This document shows, piece after piece, positions 50,505-59,847 of a stretch of 64,000 nucleotides of DNA. The DNA is from an uncultured Acidimicrobiales bacterium (GTDB taxonomy: Bacteria; Actinomycetota; Acidimicrobiia; Acidimicrobiales; SZUA-35), in contig CALAJQ010000023.1 in NCBI GenBank assembly GCA_937922785.1, positions 186,001 through 250,000 of the forward strand. Direction: 5' to 3'. The notes beneath the pieces were generated by a model that saw nothing but the letters and a program-made list of their open reading frames with translations, was not told where the DNA came from and made no database searches. Position 1 is the first letter of the stretch, and every line of letters begins with the position of its first letter. The translations under genes and the position numbers were made by a program.

Positions 50505-51584
50505 CTATACGTGGCGAAGAACTAATACGGCGACGTCGTCACCAATTGGTCCGCCAGCAAAGTCTCGAGCCGCTTCAACTAACGATTTCGTGAGTACATC
50601 GGGCGACGCTGTAGGGTCACGCCTAATCATCGACGCCACGCCGTCTTCACCAAACATGACTCCCCCGCTCCGGGCTTCAGCCAACCCGTCGGTATAAAGC
50701 ACCGCCACGTCGTTCTTTTCCCACGACATTTCGCGGCTGTGGTACTGACCCTTTGGATCCAACATTAGTAGCGGGCCCGTTGCACCTAGTGGCCTCACTT
50801 CCCGGGCGTGCCAAACAAAGGCTGCAGGGTGGCCGGCTGAGGCGTATCGCAGGGTTTCTGCGTCAGAGTCAAACACAAGAACACACAGAGAAATGAACTC
50901 TTCACCGCGTTCCAGCACAGACATTTGGGTGTTCAGCTGCTCCAAAGACTGACCGGGATCGCGGAACTGAAGCAGGAACGCACGAAGCAAGTACTTCGCC
51001 TGCAGCGCCGTAATCGATGGCTCGATTCCGTGGCCGGTCACGTCACCAATCACAGCAGCTACCCGGTGATCGTCAACCTTGAAGACATCATAGAAATCGC
51101 CGGCCATCGCACCGCTGCCGGCCTGATAAGCCTGGCCAATCTCAAATCCTTTGAGGTCAGGCAGAGTGGAGGGCGCTAGACGGGCCGCCCACTGAAGTGG
51201 CGCCAGCTCTTCTTGGGTTAGAACTTCCCTGGCCTTGCGTTCCACTTCAGCGCGGTCGGCGGCTATGCGGCCGATTTCGGTGAGGTTGCGACGAGTGATG
51301 ATTGTCCGAATGGCGGGAATGGCAAGAAGACCTGAAGCCAGCGCCAACTCTCGTGGCACGTTCAGAATCAGGATCAGCATTAACACTGCCGCTGCCGCTC
51401 CCGAACTTAGGGCGCTTTGCAGGTCTCGCTTGTAGTCGGCGTCGGCGAGACGCCAAAGATCTGGATCGCTCTGGGATTCAGCCAGACGCGTAGAAACTTG
51501 CCTGCGGGCCAAGGTCGATTTGACCCAGACGCCCGTGGCTACGCCGCACAGCACAGCACCAAGTGCAGGTATGAGCAGTTCCAT
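50505..51584 (-). CDS. SpoIIE/RsbU-type PP2C phosphatase, membrane-associated
   Basis: 359 residues. Two hydrophobic segments lie near the N-terminus (LIPALGAVLCGVATGVW; AAAVLMLILILNVPRELALA), then a helical linker (EVERKAREVLTQEELAPLQW). The SpoIIE domain (~135-355) carries the metal Asp residues in GAMAGDFYDVFK, IGDVTGHGIEP, LYTDGLAEAR and GPIGDDVAVLVL. Enzymes of this type dephosphorylate anti-anti-sigma factors in stress signalling. No partner anti-sigma gene is visible. Separated from der by 42 bp on the same strand. Confidence 0.92.
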   Translation of the reverse strand: MELLIPALGAVLCGVATGVWVKSTLARRQVSTRLAESQSDPDLWRLADADYKRDLQSALSSGAAAAVLMLILILNVPRELALASGLLAIPAIRTIITRRNLTEIGRIAADRAEVERKAREVLTQEELAPLQWAARLAPSTLPDLKGFEIGQAYQAGSGAMAGDFYDVFKVDDHRVAAVIGDVTGHGIEPSITALQAKYLLRAFLLQFRDPGQSLEQLNTQMSVLERGEEFISLCVLVFDSDAETLRYASAGHPAAFVWHAREVRPLGATGPLLMLDPKGQYHSREMSWEKNDVAVLYTDGLAEARSGGVMFGEDGVASMIRRDPTASPDVLTKSLVEAARDFAGGPIGDDVAVLVLRHV

Positions 51585-51626
51585 CGGATTAAGGCTACTC
51601 GGCCTTGGGTCCCATAGTTGGAAGCC

Positions 51627-52928
51627 TCATTCGCTCCGACGTCGGACACGCAGCTTGATTGGTGTCCCTGCCAGGTCAAACGTCTCTCTCAGAGAGCGTT
51701 CGAGGTACCGAATGTAGGACTCATGAAGCGGACGATTGGTGAAAAGCGTGAAAGTAGGTGGATCGGTTGCTCCCTGGGTTGCGTAAAGCACCTTGGCCCC
51801 ACCAGGAGCTGGATGCTCCATTTGAGCCTTGCGTAACGCGTCATTCACCTTCTTGGTTGGGATCCGCAACTGGTAAGAGTCAATAGCACCCAACATGGAC
51901 GGCAACAGTTGATCTACGCCTTTGCCTGTTGTGGCAGTCGTACGGTGCAGCGGAACATCAGGCAGGAACCCGAGCCGTCGTTCAATTTGAGTTGCGAGAT
52001 TGAGGCGCTGTTCGGTATCGACGAGATCCCACTTGTTTAGGACCAAGACAATCGGACAGCCAGCTGCGTCAACGCGTTCGGCCACTCGTTGGTCCTGGTG
52101 AGTTACGCCTTCGGTCGAGTCGATCACCAGCAACGCAATGTCTGCTGTGTCTACTGACTTCAAAGCCCGCATTACCGAGTAGTACTCGGTGTCTTCGTCG
52201 ATGCGAGACCGGCGCCGCATTCCGGCAGTGTCCAAGAATCGAACCTTGCCGTTTGGCAGTTCGACGACGGTGTCAACTGTGTCTCTGGTCGTTCCGGACA
52301 TGTCATGAACGATGCTTCGTTCTTCGCCGATCAGCTGGTTAAACAAGGTCGACTTGCCGACGTTCGGACGACCGACGATGACAATCGAGAAGATCCGTTC
52401 TTCTGGCTCGGGCTCTTCGGGCTCGGGTTCAGGCTCAGGGAACTGCTCGACCACCGCATCAAGCAAGTCTCCAATGCCGCGCCCATGAAGTGCGCTGATG
52501 CTGAAGGGTTCTCCCAGTCCAAGACTCACGAGATCCCAAACTTGGTCGGCTCCGCGGTTGTCATCGGTCTTGTTGCCGACCAACACGATCGGCACATCTA
52601 CTGCCCTAGCTCGCTTGACGATGTGGGCGTCTTCCTCGGTCACTCCGACGGTGGCATCAACTACAAGCAACAGAACATCTGCGGCCGCCATTGCTGCTTC
52701 GGCTTGCATTGAAACCTTACGATCCATCTGACTTCCGCCAGTTAACCATCCACCGGTGTCAACCAGCATGAAGTCTCTGCCGTTCCAGTCGGCCAGGACC
52801 TCTTTGCGATCTCGGGTTACACCGGGCTTCTCTTCCACGATCGCTTCACGGCGACCGATGATTCGGTTCAACAAAGTGGACTTACCGACATTCGGCCGCC
52901 CGACTACTACTACTTGGGGCAAGCTCAC
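51627..52928 (-). CDS. der: Ribosome-assembly GTPase Der (EngA)
   Basis: 433 residues with two G domains in tandem and a C-terminal KH-like domain. P-loops GRPNVGKSTLLNR and GRPNVGKSTLFNQ; G3 DTGGW and DTAGM; G4 NKTD and NKWD. Needed for 50S subunit assembly. Overlaps the DUF512 gene by 4 nt. In many actinobacteria der adjoins cmk; here ispH, plsC and the DUF512 gene lie between them. Confidence 0.97.
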   Translation of the reverse strand: MSLPQVVVVGRPNVGKSTLLNRIIGRREAIVEEKPGVTRDRKEVLADWNGRDFMLVDTGGWLTGGSQMDRKVSMQAEAAMAAADVLLLVVDATVGVTEEDAHIVKRARAVDVPIVLVGNKTDDNRGADQVWDLVSLGLGEPFSISALHGRGIGDLLDAVVEQFPEPEPEPEEPEPEERIFSIVIVGRPNVGKSTLFNQLIGEERSIVHDMSGTTRDTVDTVVELPNGKVRFLDTAGMRRRSRIDEDTEYYSVMRALKSVDTADIALLVIDSTEGVTHQDQRVAERVDAAGCPIVLVLNKWDLVDTEQRLNLATQIERRLGFLPDVPLHRTTATTGKGVDQLLPSMLGAIDSYQLRIPTKKVNDALRKAQMEHPAPGGAKVLYATQGATDPPTFTLFTNRPLHESYIRYLERSLRETFDLAGTPIKLRVRRRSE

Positions 52929-54340
52929 GAGTGTTCTCCTAATGCAGCACGAAGCGCTGCACCGTTTGTTTCTAGAACCTCGACAGGGCGAGGCAGATCT
53001 TCAAGGCCGAGTCCGTCAAGGAATCGGCCGCCAGACAAACACACGTCTGGGAGTAAATAGCGGTGGCCCTCGGGTTGTTCGCTTAGGACCCGCTTTAGGT
53101 CTTCGCCAACCATCAGCCCGGTGACGCCGATGTTGCCACCAAAAAACTGGTTTTCAACTTCGATGATCCGAACGTGGGGTCGGTCCAACTCTTGGACAAG
53201 AGGCGTAAGAACCTGTGCACCATAGGTTGCGGTGAGGATTCCAACCGGCGCATCGTGCCGAGGCTTCAAGGTAACGGCAACTGCAGATACGCCAGCGGTT
53301 TCAGAACTAGTCCTTGGGGCGCGGTAGCCCGAAGCTGGCGCCCCGTCTACTGAGGCGAAGAAACCTGAGGCAGTGTTGACCACGTCGTCGGTCAGTCCGT
53401 TGAACTCAGCTTCGAAGGTCCTGACCATGCCTATGCCGTCTTCGTGCATGCCAAAGTCGCCATAGGCGGCTGGTTCGGGGAAGTCGACATCGGCAAGGAG
53501 GTAGTACTCGTCTGCGGCAAACACCATGGGGTGGCCAAGCACGGCGTTGAACGTTTCTTGCCAACCGTGCACAAGGTTCACTACCGCTTTGGCCTGGCCA
53601 AGTGTGTGGGGTCGCATCGTCGGCTCGTTTGAAAAGTCACTGATGCCTAACGGCACAACGGCTACCGAGGCCAGCTCGGGGTAGTCATTCAGAACGCCAC
53701 AAAGGGTTTGATCTAAGACGTCGGCGTCGTTTATGCCAGGGCACACAACAACTTGGCCGTGTACTTCAACGTTGTGATCTAACAGCGCACGCAGCCAGCG
53801 CAAAGATGTTCCACCTCGCCTGTTCCGCAGCATCTCGCTTCTAATCACAGGATCTGTGGCATGAATTGACACATACAAAGGAGAAAGGCCCTCGGTGACC
53901 ACGCGCTCAAGGTCCATCTCGGTGAATCGAGTCAGCGTGGTGAAGTTGCCGTAAAGGAAGGAAAGGCGGAAGTCGTCATCCTTGAGGTAGAGAGACTTCC
54001 GCATGCCTTGGGGCAACTGGTAAATGAAGCAGAATGCGCAGTGGTTATCACAAGTTCGGACTTGGTCAAACAATGGCGTCTGTACTTCTATGCCAAGCTG
54101 AGCGCCAGCGTTCTTTGAAACCTCTGCGTTGAATGGCAGGCCGCTCCGCTCTATCTCGAGCGAGACTTCAGGTTCATCCACCAGGAGTTGGTACTGAATT
54201 ACGTCTCTTGGGGCGACGCCGTTCACCGTCAGTAGGACATCGCCAATTACTACCCCTGCTTGGGCGGCCGGCGAATCCGGCTGAACGGCGATTACTACGG
54301 GCAATGACACGACCCTCCAGGCTAGAGCCATTGCGCTCAA
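52925..54340 (-). CDS. DUF512 radical-SAM/PDZ protein
   Basis: About 470 residues. An N-terminal PDZ-like domain (VIAVQPDSPAAQAGVVIGDV) is followed by a [4Fe-4S]/SAM motif (TCDNHCAFCFIYQLPQGMRK, CxxxCxxC), LYVSIHATDP and a C-terminal DUF512 domain (VRIIEVENQFFGGNIGVTGL, VCLSGGRFLDGL). Function is not established for the family as far as I know. Translationally coupled to der (4-nt overlap), which may point to ribosome or RNA modification (inference). Start could also be at TTG 54304 (PVVIAVQ), directly before the PDZ domain. Confidence 0.88.
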   Translation of the reverse strand: MSAMALAWRVVSLPVVIAVQPDSPAAQAGVVIGDVLLTVNGVAPRDVIQYQLLVDEPEVSLEIERSGLPFNAEVSKNAGAQLGIEVQTPLFDQVRTCDNHCAFCFIYQLPQGMRKSLYLKDDDFRLSFLYGNFTTLTRFTEMDLERVVTEGLSPLYVSIHATDPVIRSEMLRNRRGGTSLRWLRALLDHNVEVHGQVVVCPGINDADVLDQTLCGVLNDYPELASVAVVPLGISDFSNEPTMRPHTLGQAKAVVNLVHGWQETFNAVLGHPMVFAADEYYLLADVDFPEPAAYGDFGMHEDGIGMVRTFEAEFNGLTDDVVNTASGFFASVDGAPASGYRAPRTSSETAGVSAVAVTLKPRHDAPVGILTATYGAQVLTPLVQELDRPHVRIIEVENQFFGGNIGVTGLMVGEDLKRVLSEQPEGHRYLLPDVCLSGGRFLDGLGLEDLPRPVEVLETNGAALRAALGEHS

Positions 54341-54441
54341 CTTCTCCGTTCTGGCGGTACTCGGGCCCGGATTCGGGTTCCGAGGCAGCCAGAAGCGCTC
54401 GGGGTGGGTTCTCAGACCGCCGAAACAGCTATTCTGACCCG

Positions 54442-55470
54442 GTGGCTGTTGATCAGGTTCTGTTGTGCGCTCCGCGCGGGTTTTGTGCCGGAGTCGAGAT
54501 GGCCATTAAGGCCTTGTCCTGGATGGTCCGAGCCTTCGAGGCCCCCGTGTACTGCTACCACGAGATTGTCCACAACAAGCTGGTCGTTGACCGCTTCAAA
54601 GAGCGCGGCGTCATTTTTGTGGACGAGATCTCAGAAGTGCCCGAAGGCAAGCCAATTATGCTGTCGGCCCACGGCTCAGCCCCCGAAGTTGTGGCCGCTG
54701 CCAAAGAGCGCGGCAGCTATGTAGTGGACGCGGTTTGCCCTCTGGTTACAAAGGTCCACCACGAGGTCAAAGTTCGAGCCAACAAGGGCTACCGAATCAT
54801 CTATGTGGGCCACGATGGGCACGAAGAAGCTGTAGGAACCATGGCAGTTGCCCCAGCTTCGATAAGCCGGGTTGAATCAATTGAAGAAGTTGAAGCGCTA
54901 CCACGCTTTGATGAGCCAACTGCCTTGCTGGCCCAAACCACCTTGTCTCACAGCGACTGGTCCGAAGTGGCCGAAGCAGCGAGGGAGAAGTTTCCCGATC
55001 TATGGCAGCCCGGCCGGTCTGACCTGTGCTTCGCAACGACTAACCGCCAAGGTGCCTTAATGGCCATGGCTGATCGCTGTGACGCAATGGTTGTGATTGG
55101 TTCGGCAAACTCTTCGAACACAAACGCATTGGCGAAGCTGGCCACCGAAGCCGGCTGCCCCGAGGTCTACCGGGTGAACGGGCCCGACGAGTTGCCGGCC
55201 ACGATGTCGGGCACCATCGGCGTGACAGCCGGAGCATCAGCCCCCGAAGACGTGGTGCAAGCAGTCATAGAGTTCCTGGCGCCAGTTAACGGAGTGGAAG
55301 AAGTTCGGATCACCGACGAGGACGAGTACTTCCCTCCCCCACGTAATCTTCGCGAGCTACTTGAGGCAGTTGACGTGATGACCACAGTTGGCCTCGGCGG
55401 AGCAATCGAAGGTCGCCCCGAGCTCAAGGACAAGCAAATAGGTGCGTCCGACGTCTTGGTAACGCTTTAG
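54442..55470 (+). CDS. ispH: 4-hydroxy-3-methylbut-2-enyl diphosphate reductase (IspH/LytB)
   Basis: 342 residues from GTG 54442 (AVDQVLLCAPRGFCAGVEMA), the place where the family normally begins; the frame stays open upstream but that part has no homology to IspH. The Fe-S Cys residues lie in GFCAGV, DAVCPLVTKVH and LCFATTNRQGA; substrate His and Glu in CYHEIVHNKLV and IMLSAHGS. Last step of the non-mevalonate isoprenoid pathway, giving IPP and DMAPP. Its promoter must lie within the ~100 bp shared with the divergent DUF512 gene. Stop is 4 bp from the plsC stop. Confidence 0.96.
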   Translation: MAVDQVLLCAPRGFCAGVEMAIKALSWMVRAFEAPVYCYHEIVHNKLVVDRFKERGVIFVDEISEVPEGKPIMLSAHGSAPEVVAAAKERGSYVVDAVCPLVTKVHHEVKVRANKGYRIIYVGHDGHEEAVGTMAVAPASISRVESIEEVEALPRFDEPTALLAQTTLSHSDWSEVAEAAREKFPDLWQPGRSDLCFATTNRQGALMAMADRCDAMVVIGSANSSNTNALAKLATEAGCPEVYRVNGPDELPATMSGTIGVTAGASAPEDVVQAVIEFLAPVNGVEEVRITDEDEYFPPPRNLRELLEAVDVMTTVGLGGAIEGRPELKDKQIGASDVLVTL

Positions 55471-55474
55471 CGAA

Positions 55475-56161
55475 TCAGTGCCCGGCAAGGGACTGTGCTT
55501 GGTCGAACAAGCTTTGCATCTCATCGGTTAGTTGGTGAGACAACGCACTCATTTGTGAGCGCTTGATCCGGCCGCCGTCTATTGCTGCTGGCGGCTGGAT
55601 TGGCTTGCCGACCACTAGTGCAAGCTTCGTCGGGCGGGGCAGTTTCGATCCGATTCCCAAGGAACGTTCTGCGCCCCCTATGCCTACTGGCACAATCGGC
55701 ACGCCAGCTCGGGCCGCAATAAAGGCCGTTCCTTCTCTCACTTCGCCTACGTCGGTTCCGCTCCCCCTGGTTGCTTCGGGAAATATCACTAACGGGTGGC
55801 CGGCCTTGAGTAGGTCCTCGCTGAGTCGCAGCGCCTGCCTGTCAGTCACATCACGCTCCACGGGGAAGCCGCCAACTAGCAAGAGAAACGATCCAAACAC
55901 GGGGATGTTGAAGTAGGCCTCGCCTCCCATGTATCGAAGTAGTCGCTTCGATGTCATGGCTGCCAAGGGTGTATCCAGAATCGATCTGTGGGCACCGAGC
56001 GCTAGTACGAATGCGCCGTCGCTTGGAATGTTGTCCGAGCCAACGATCTTGATCCGGTGAAACAGCTTGAAGTATCCGAATAGCACCCACCACAGTGAGC
56101 GATAAATCAACCAGCCCCGCTTGCTTAGCGACTGGTCGGCCGGAGTTACCTCAGCCGACAT
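55475..56161 (-). CDS. plsC: 1-acylglycerol-3-phosphate O-acyltransferase (PlsC-like)
   Basis: 228 residues. The HX4D box is GAHRSILDTPLA; the glycerol-phosphate site is FPEATRGSG (in place of EGTRS), and VPIVPVGIGGAE completes the family pattern. One hydrophobic stretch (WVLFGYFKLFHRI) anchors it. Adds the second acyl chain in phospholipid synthesis. Its start lies 11 nt inside the end of cmk, as in the actinobacterial cmk-plsC arrangement. Confidence 0.93.
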   Translation of the reverse strand: MSAEVTPADQSLSKRGWLIYRSLWWVLFGYFKLFHRIKIVGSDNIPSDGAFVLALGAHRSILDTPLAAMTSKRLLRYMGGEAYFNIPVFGSFLLLVGGFPVERDVTDRQALRLSEDLLKAGHPLVIFPEATRGSGTDVGEVREGTAFIAARAGVPIVPVGIGGAERSLGIGSKLPRPTKLALVVGKPIQPPAAIDGGRIKRSQMSALSHQLTDEMQSLFDQAQSLAGH

Positions 56162-56819
56162 CAGTCTGGCGTACTTGGTCGGCCAAGATGGCTACGACCT
56201 CATCGATTGTGAGGTCACTGGTGTCAAGTTCAATGGCACCGTCGGCCCGACGCAACGGATCGACCTTGCGGCCTTGATCAAAGGCGTCACGACGGGCGAT
56301 GTCTGCGGCAACTTCGTCATAGTTCAGATCCGAAACTTCACCGGCCCGGCGAGCCGCTCGCACTTCAGCTCTGGCGGTCAGGTAGACCTTCAAACGGGCA
56401 TCGGGGAAGACTACCGATCCGATGTCGCGTCCTTCGAGAACTCCACCGCCACGCAATCGAGCCCATTCTCGTTGCCTCGAAACAAGCTCCAACCGAACCG
56501 CCTCTACAGCGGCAACTTCAGACACTGCACGCGTTACTGCTGGCCCACGAATCTGGGTGGTGGCGTCAACTCCCTCGACGGTCACCGTTCCGTCGGCCGC
56601 TACGTCAAAGTCGATCGACCGGGCAAGCTCAGCGACCTCGTCAACGTCATCGGGTTCAAGCCCTTGAGCAAGTACGGCAAAGGTCACTGCTCTGTACATG
56701 GCGCCGGTGTCGAGGTATTGGATTCCAAGTTCGGCGGCCAACATCCGGGCCACAGTGCTTTTCCCCGACCCAGCAGGTCCATCAATTGCTACAACTAACA
56801 GTTCGACGGGGAAACTCAT
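56151..56819 (-). CDS. cmk: Cytidylate kinase
   Basis: 222 residues. Walker A in VAIDGPAGSGKSTVARML, the CMP-binding YLDTGAMYRAVT, GRDIGSVVFPDA, and the LID arginines in RRAGEVSDLNYDEV and RRDAFDQGR. Converts CMP/dCMP to the diphosphates. It overlaps plsC and lies 18 bp after tyrA. Confidence 0.96.
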   Translation of the reverse strand: MSFPVELLVVAIDGPAGSGKSTVARMLAAELGIQYLDTGAMYRAVTFAVLAQGLEPDDVDEVAELARSIDFDVAADGTVTVEGVDATTQIRGPAVTRAVSEVAAVEAVRLELVSRQREWARLRGGGVLEGRDIGSVVFPDARLKVYLTARAEVRAARRAGEVSDLNYDEVAADIARRDAFDQGRKVDPLRRADGAIELDTSDLTIDEVVAILADQVRQTDVG

Positions 56820-56837
56820 GAGGGAAATCTATCTGCC

Positions 56838-57902
56838 TTAGTTAAGCGATCTCTGATGCGGACGATAGCCAACAGCCATCAAGCCGCCGATCAATCGCTC
56901 AACCTGTTCGGCGTCTACCACCAACACCATTATTCCGCCCTTGCCTTCGGCAGAGTGGGTCATCTCTAGGTCCAAGATGTTTACGTCCAGTTCAGTGGCC
57001 ATGGTGGCAACCGCAGCAATCTGGCCTGGCTCGTCTTTCACCGGAACCGATACTTCAACGAGATTGTCAGAGCGAGAGAAACCGGTTGGCAAGTTCACTC
57101 GGGCAACTTGAGCCTTATTGAGAAGGCTCAAGAGCCCATCGGCGTCGTGGGACTGGACCTGTTCCTTCAGCGTTCCCAGCTGCTGGATTAAACGGTCGAG
57201 AGTGATTGAGATGGCCGTCTTGTTGGCAAAACAGATGTCGGGCCATATCGAAGGCCTACCGGCAGAGATTCGAGTCATGTCTCGGAACCCGCCAGCAGCA
57301 AGGCGCAACAACGCCCGGTGCTCTACCGAGGACTCATCAGCCAACACCATTAGCGCCGCAGCAGTGAGGTGAGGCACGTGGCTTACCTGTGCTACCAACT
57401 GGTCATGTGTACGGGCCGGCAATGCAAGGACTTCGGCACCAAGGGAGCGAACAATTGATCGCACCTTGGCAAAGGCCGCTTCGTCAGTTTCTTCATCCGG
57501 AGTGAGCACCCAGGTTGCGCCGTTGAACATTCCGGCATGAGCACCAATGAGGCCGTCCTGTTCCGAACCGGCCATTGGGTGGCCGCCAACAAAACGAGGG
57601 TTATGAACTGCTCGGTTTATGTCAAGCTTCGTCGAACCCACATCGGTCACTAGGCCGGTGGTGGTCTCCAGCAACTCCAAAGCGGTCACAGCGATTGCCC
57701 CGACCGGTGTTGCTACAACCGAGAGATCGGCTTCAAAGTCCAGGCCGGTTACGTCTGCTGCTCCGGCCTCCACCGCAGCTTGAGCTGCAGACTCTGACAA
57801 ATCGACTGCGCTTACATGCCAGCCCTGTTCACGTAGCGCCATACCCACAGAGCCCCCGATGAGACCCACTCCAACTACGTTCGCCCGCCCTGGGTTACTC
57901 AC
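56838..57902 (-). CDS. tyrA: Prephenate dehydrogenase with C-terminal ACT domain
   Basis: 354 residues from GTG 57902 (SNPGRANVVGVGLIGGSVGM), which overlaps the aroH stop (GTGA). The frame extends to 58022 but only inside aroH. NAD-binding GVGLIGGSVG, VTDVGSTKLDI, GGHPMAGSEQ with the catalytic His, and SHVPHLTAAALM are typical. The last ~75 residues form an ACT domain (VEVSVPVKDEPGQIAAVATM), expected to give feedback control by tyrosine. Converts prephenate to 4-hydroxyphenylpyruvate. Confidence 0.94.
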   Translation of the reverse strand: MSNPGRANVVGVGLIGGSVGMALREQGWHVSAVDLSESAAQAAVEAGAADVTGLDFEADLSVVATPVGAIAVTALELLETTTGLVTDVGSTKLDINRAVHNPRFVGGHPMAGSEQDGLIGAHAGMFNGATWVLTPDEETDEAAFAKVRSIVRSLGAEVLALPARTHDQLVAQVSHVPHLTAAALMVLADESSVEHRALLRLAAGGFRDMTRISAGRPSIWPDICFANKTAISITLDRLIQQLGTLKEQVQSHDADGLLSLLNKAQVARVNLPTGFSRSDNLVEVSVPVKDEPGQIAAVATMATELDVNILDLEMTHSAEGKGGIMVLVVDAEQVERLIGGLMAVGYRPHQRSLN

Positions 57903-58279
57903 AGCAGATCGTCGCCTGGCTCGGCTAGCTCGGGCCGAAGGACAGTTGCCCCACGAAGAAAAACGTGACGCATGGCAGAACGGGGCTTGTCCGATTCGAT
58001 GTGGAGCATAAGGCGAATACACAGCTGCAAAGAACCGGCCACTGGCATCTCAGCAGCACACAGCAACGGAACATCAACCAGGCCAAAGCTCCGAGCTGCA
58101 GCAGCGGGCGGGGCTGACGTGACGTCACCAGTTGCAGTGAACAAAATGCTGATGACCGAGTCATGAGTGAGATCGTTGCGCTCATAAAGCGTTTGGAGCA
58201 GTTTGGTCGTCCGACCTAGTACTTCTTCTGGCGAATCAACTTCAAGGGTCGTCGCCGCTCTCAACGCGTGCAATGGCAT
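57899..58279 (-). CDS. aroH: AroH-type chorismate mutase
   Basis: 126 residues of the trimeric AroH (Bacillus-type) class: HALRAATTLEVDSPEEVLGR, SILFTATGDVTSAPPAAAAR, LLCAAEMPVAGSLQLCIRLM, and a C-terminal HVFLRGATVLRPEL. The active-site Arg (LRAA), Glu (AAEM) and Arg (CIRLML) are present. Makes prephenate, the substrate of the coupled tyrA just downstream, so the two form a tyrosine-branch unit. AroH class is less common in Actinobacteria than AroQ. Confidence 0.94.
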   Translation of the reverse strand: MPLHALRAATTLEVDSPEEVLGRTTKLLQTLYERNDLTHDSVISILFTATGDVTSAPPAAAARSFGLVDVPLLCAAEMPVAGSLQLCIRLMLHIESDKPRSAMRHVFLRGATVLRPELAEPGDDLL

Positions 58280-58285
58280 AGCGAC

Positions 58286-59077
58286 CTAATTTAGCGGTGT
58301 TGAGGCCGGGTCATCGCCCCGATCGGCATCTGGTTTCACCTCGATAAGAGACACTGCCTTCTGAAGGTCATGAACCTCAGAGCGCATCAGCTTGCGCCAA
58401 GTTCCAGGCTTAAGCTTGGCGTCGCTGACGGGGCCGATTCGGGTGCGGACTAACCGCTTCACCGGATGCCCTACCGCATCACACATCCGCCGCACTTGAC
58501 GGTTCTTGCCTTCGTGAATCACTAGGCGGACCATGCCAGGTGACGGCGACGAAGCTTGGGCCGGCGCAGTCTTGCCGTCATCCAAGTTGACGCCTTGGCG
58601 TAACGTTCTCAGACTCCGAGGCGAAAGCTGGCCGTCGACTTCGGCAAGATACTCCTTCTCAACACCAAAGCTTGGGTGAGTGAGCCTGTGAGTCAGGGCG
58701 CCGTCATTAGTGAGCAGCAATAGACCTTCTGTGTCCATGTCGAGGCGCCCAACAGGAAACACCCGAACGTCGTCGGGCACCAGTTCGATCACTGTCGGCC
58801 GGCCTTGAGGGTCATCGGCGGTGGTGACTACACCCGCAGGCTTGTTGAGCAGGTAGACCACAAGGTCAGGCATAACTGAAAGTTCGACGCCATCGATTGC
58901 TATCACGTCAACATTGGGATCAACCTTGTCGCCGAGCGTTGCCAGATTGCCGTTGATGGTCACTTGGCCGTCGGTGATCATGTCTTCACAGACTCGTCGA
59001 CTTGCGATTCCGCAGCGGGCCATGACCTTTTGGAGCCGTTCTCGGGTTGAGGTCTCGGGGTTCCCTAGTTCGCTCAA
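58286..59077 (-). CDS. rluB: 23S rRNA pseudouridine synthase (RluB/RsuA family)
   Basis: 263 residues. An N-terminal S4 RNA-binding domain (RERLQKVMARCGIASRRVCE) and the catalytic Asp in VGRLDMDTEGLLLLTNDG. GKNRQVRRMCDAVGHPVKRL is the second family block. Isomerises a uridine in helix 89 in known RluB. Overlaps scpB by 4 nt, in the usual scpA-scpB-rluB order. Confidence 0.95.
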   Translation of the reverse strand: MSELGNPETSTRERLQKVMARCGIASRRVCEDMITDGQVTINGNLATLGDKVDPNVDVIAIDGVELSVMPDLVVYLLNKPAGVVTTADDPQGRPTVIELVPDDVRVFPVGRLDMDTEGLLLLTNDGALTHRLTHPSFGVEKEYLAEVDGQLSPRSLRTLRQGVNLDDGKTAPAQASSPSPGMVRLVIHEGKNRQVRRMCDAVGHPVKRLVRTRIGPVSDAKLKPGTWRKLMRSEVHDLQKAVSLIEVKPDADRGDDPASTPLN

Positions 59078-59847
59078 TCTGATTGGCTGTCAGGATCAGG
59101 GCTGGTCAGATCAATCACTTCAGCCATGGGCGCTTGCGGCTCGGTTGGCCTCGGAGCCGAACTCGGGCCCCCACTTTGGACGCTGTCGAAATCAAGAGTT
59201 TCCTGATCTGAGATTCCAGTTTCGCCGCTTATAAGCAAGGTTGACTCAAGAGCCTCAACAATATGTGCGGGCGGAACAAAGTCGATTAGTTGTGGCATCT
59301 GGTCAAGGCTGGCAAGTCCGAGCCGCTCCAGGAAAACATCGGTGGTACCGAACAACACGGCTTGACCGGGTCCTGTGTCACGGCTGTGCTCGGCTACATA
59401 ACCACGGCTAGTCAAAGTCTTCAGCACGGCATCGACGTTTACGCCACGGATCGCGCCAACCTGGGCGCGAGAGATGGGCTGCTTGTACGCAATGATTGCC
59501 AGAGTCTCAAGCGCAGCTCCTGACAGTTTTGCGCTTTGGCCCTCGATGACAAAGCGTTCGACGTAATGCGATTGGTTAGCTCTGGTCTGGAAGCGCCATC
59601 CGCCAGCAACGTTCGCAAGCTCAAACCCTCGATTCTCGTTGATGTATTCGCCTGCAAGCTCATGGCAAATGTCGCGCACATCGGTGATCGGCGCCTCGAC
59701 CAAGCTGGCCAGCAGTTGTTCTGGGACCGGGTCGGTGGCAACCATCACAATTGCTTCGATCGCCGAAGCTACCTCGTTACGTCGGACCAGATCTACGCCT
59801 TCGCTCTCGCTGTAGGTGAGATTTGGTTGGGTCGATTGATCTGACAT
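59074..59847 (-). CDS. scpB: Segregation and condensation protein ScpB
   Basis: 257 residues. Two winged-helix domains (VASAIEAIVMVATDPVPEQL; SGAALETLAIIAYKQPISRA, VGAIRGVNVDAVLKTLTSRG) are followed by a disordered C-terminus. Binds ScpA as a dimer in the SMC condensin complex. It has an unusually long end of ~60 residues (to PDPDSQSD). scpA ends one base before its start. Confidence 0.95.
   Translation of the reverse strand: MSDQSTQPNLTYSESEGVDLVRRNEVASAIEAIVMVATDPVPEQLLASLVEAPITDVRDICHELAGEYINENRGFELANVAGGWRFQTRANQSHYVERFVIEGQSAKLSGAALETLAIIAYKQPISRAQVGAIRGVNVDAVLKTLTSRGYVAEHSRDTGPGQAVLFGTTDVFLERLGLASLDQMPQLIDFVPPAHIVEALESTLLISGETGISDQETLDFDSVQSGGPSSAPRPTEPQAPMAEVIDLTSPDPDSQSD

Noticed and set aside
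54133-54441. 103-residue N-terminal extension of IspH
   Set aside because: The extension overlaps the divergent DUF512 coding region, has a shadow-like composition, and IspH homology begins at the GTG at 54442.
57903-58022. 40-residue extension of TyrA
   Set aside because: Lies wholly inside aroH; the GTG at 57902 with GTGA coupling explains the start.
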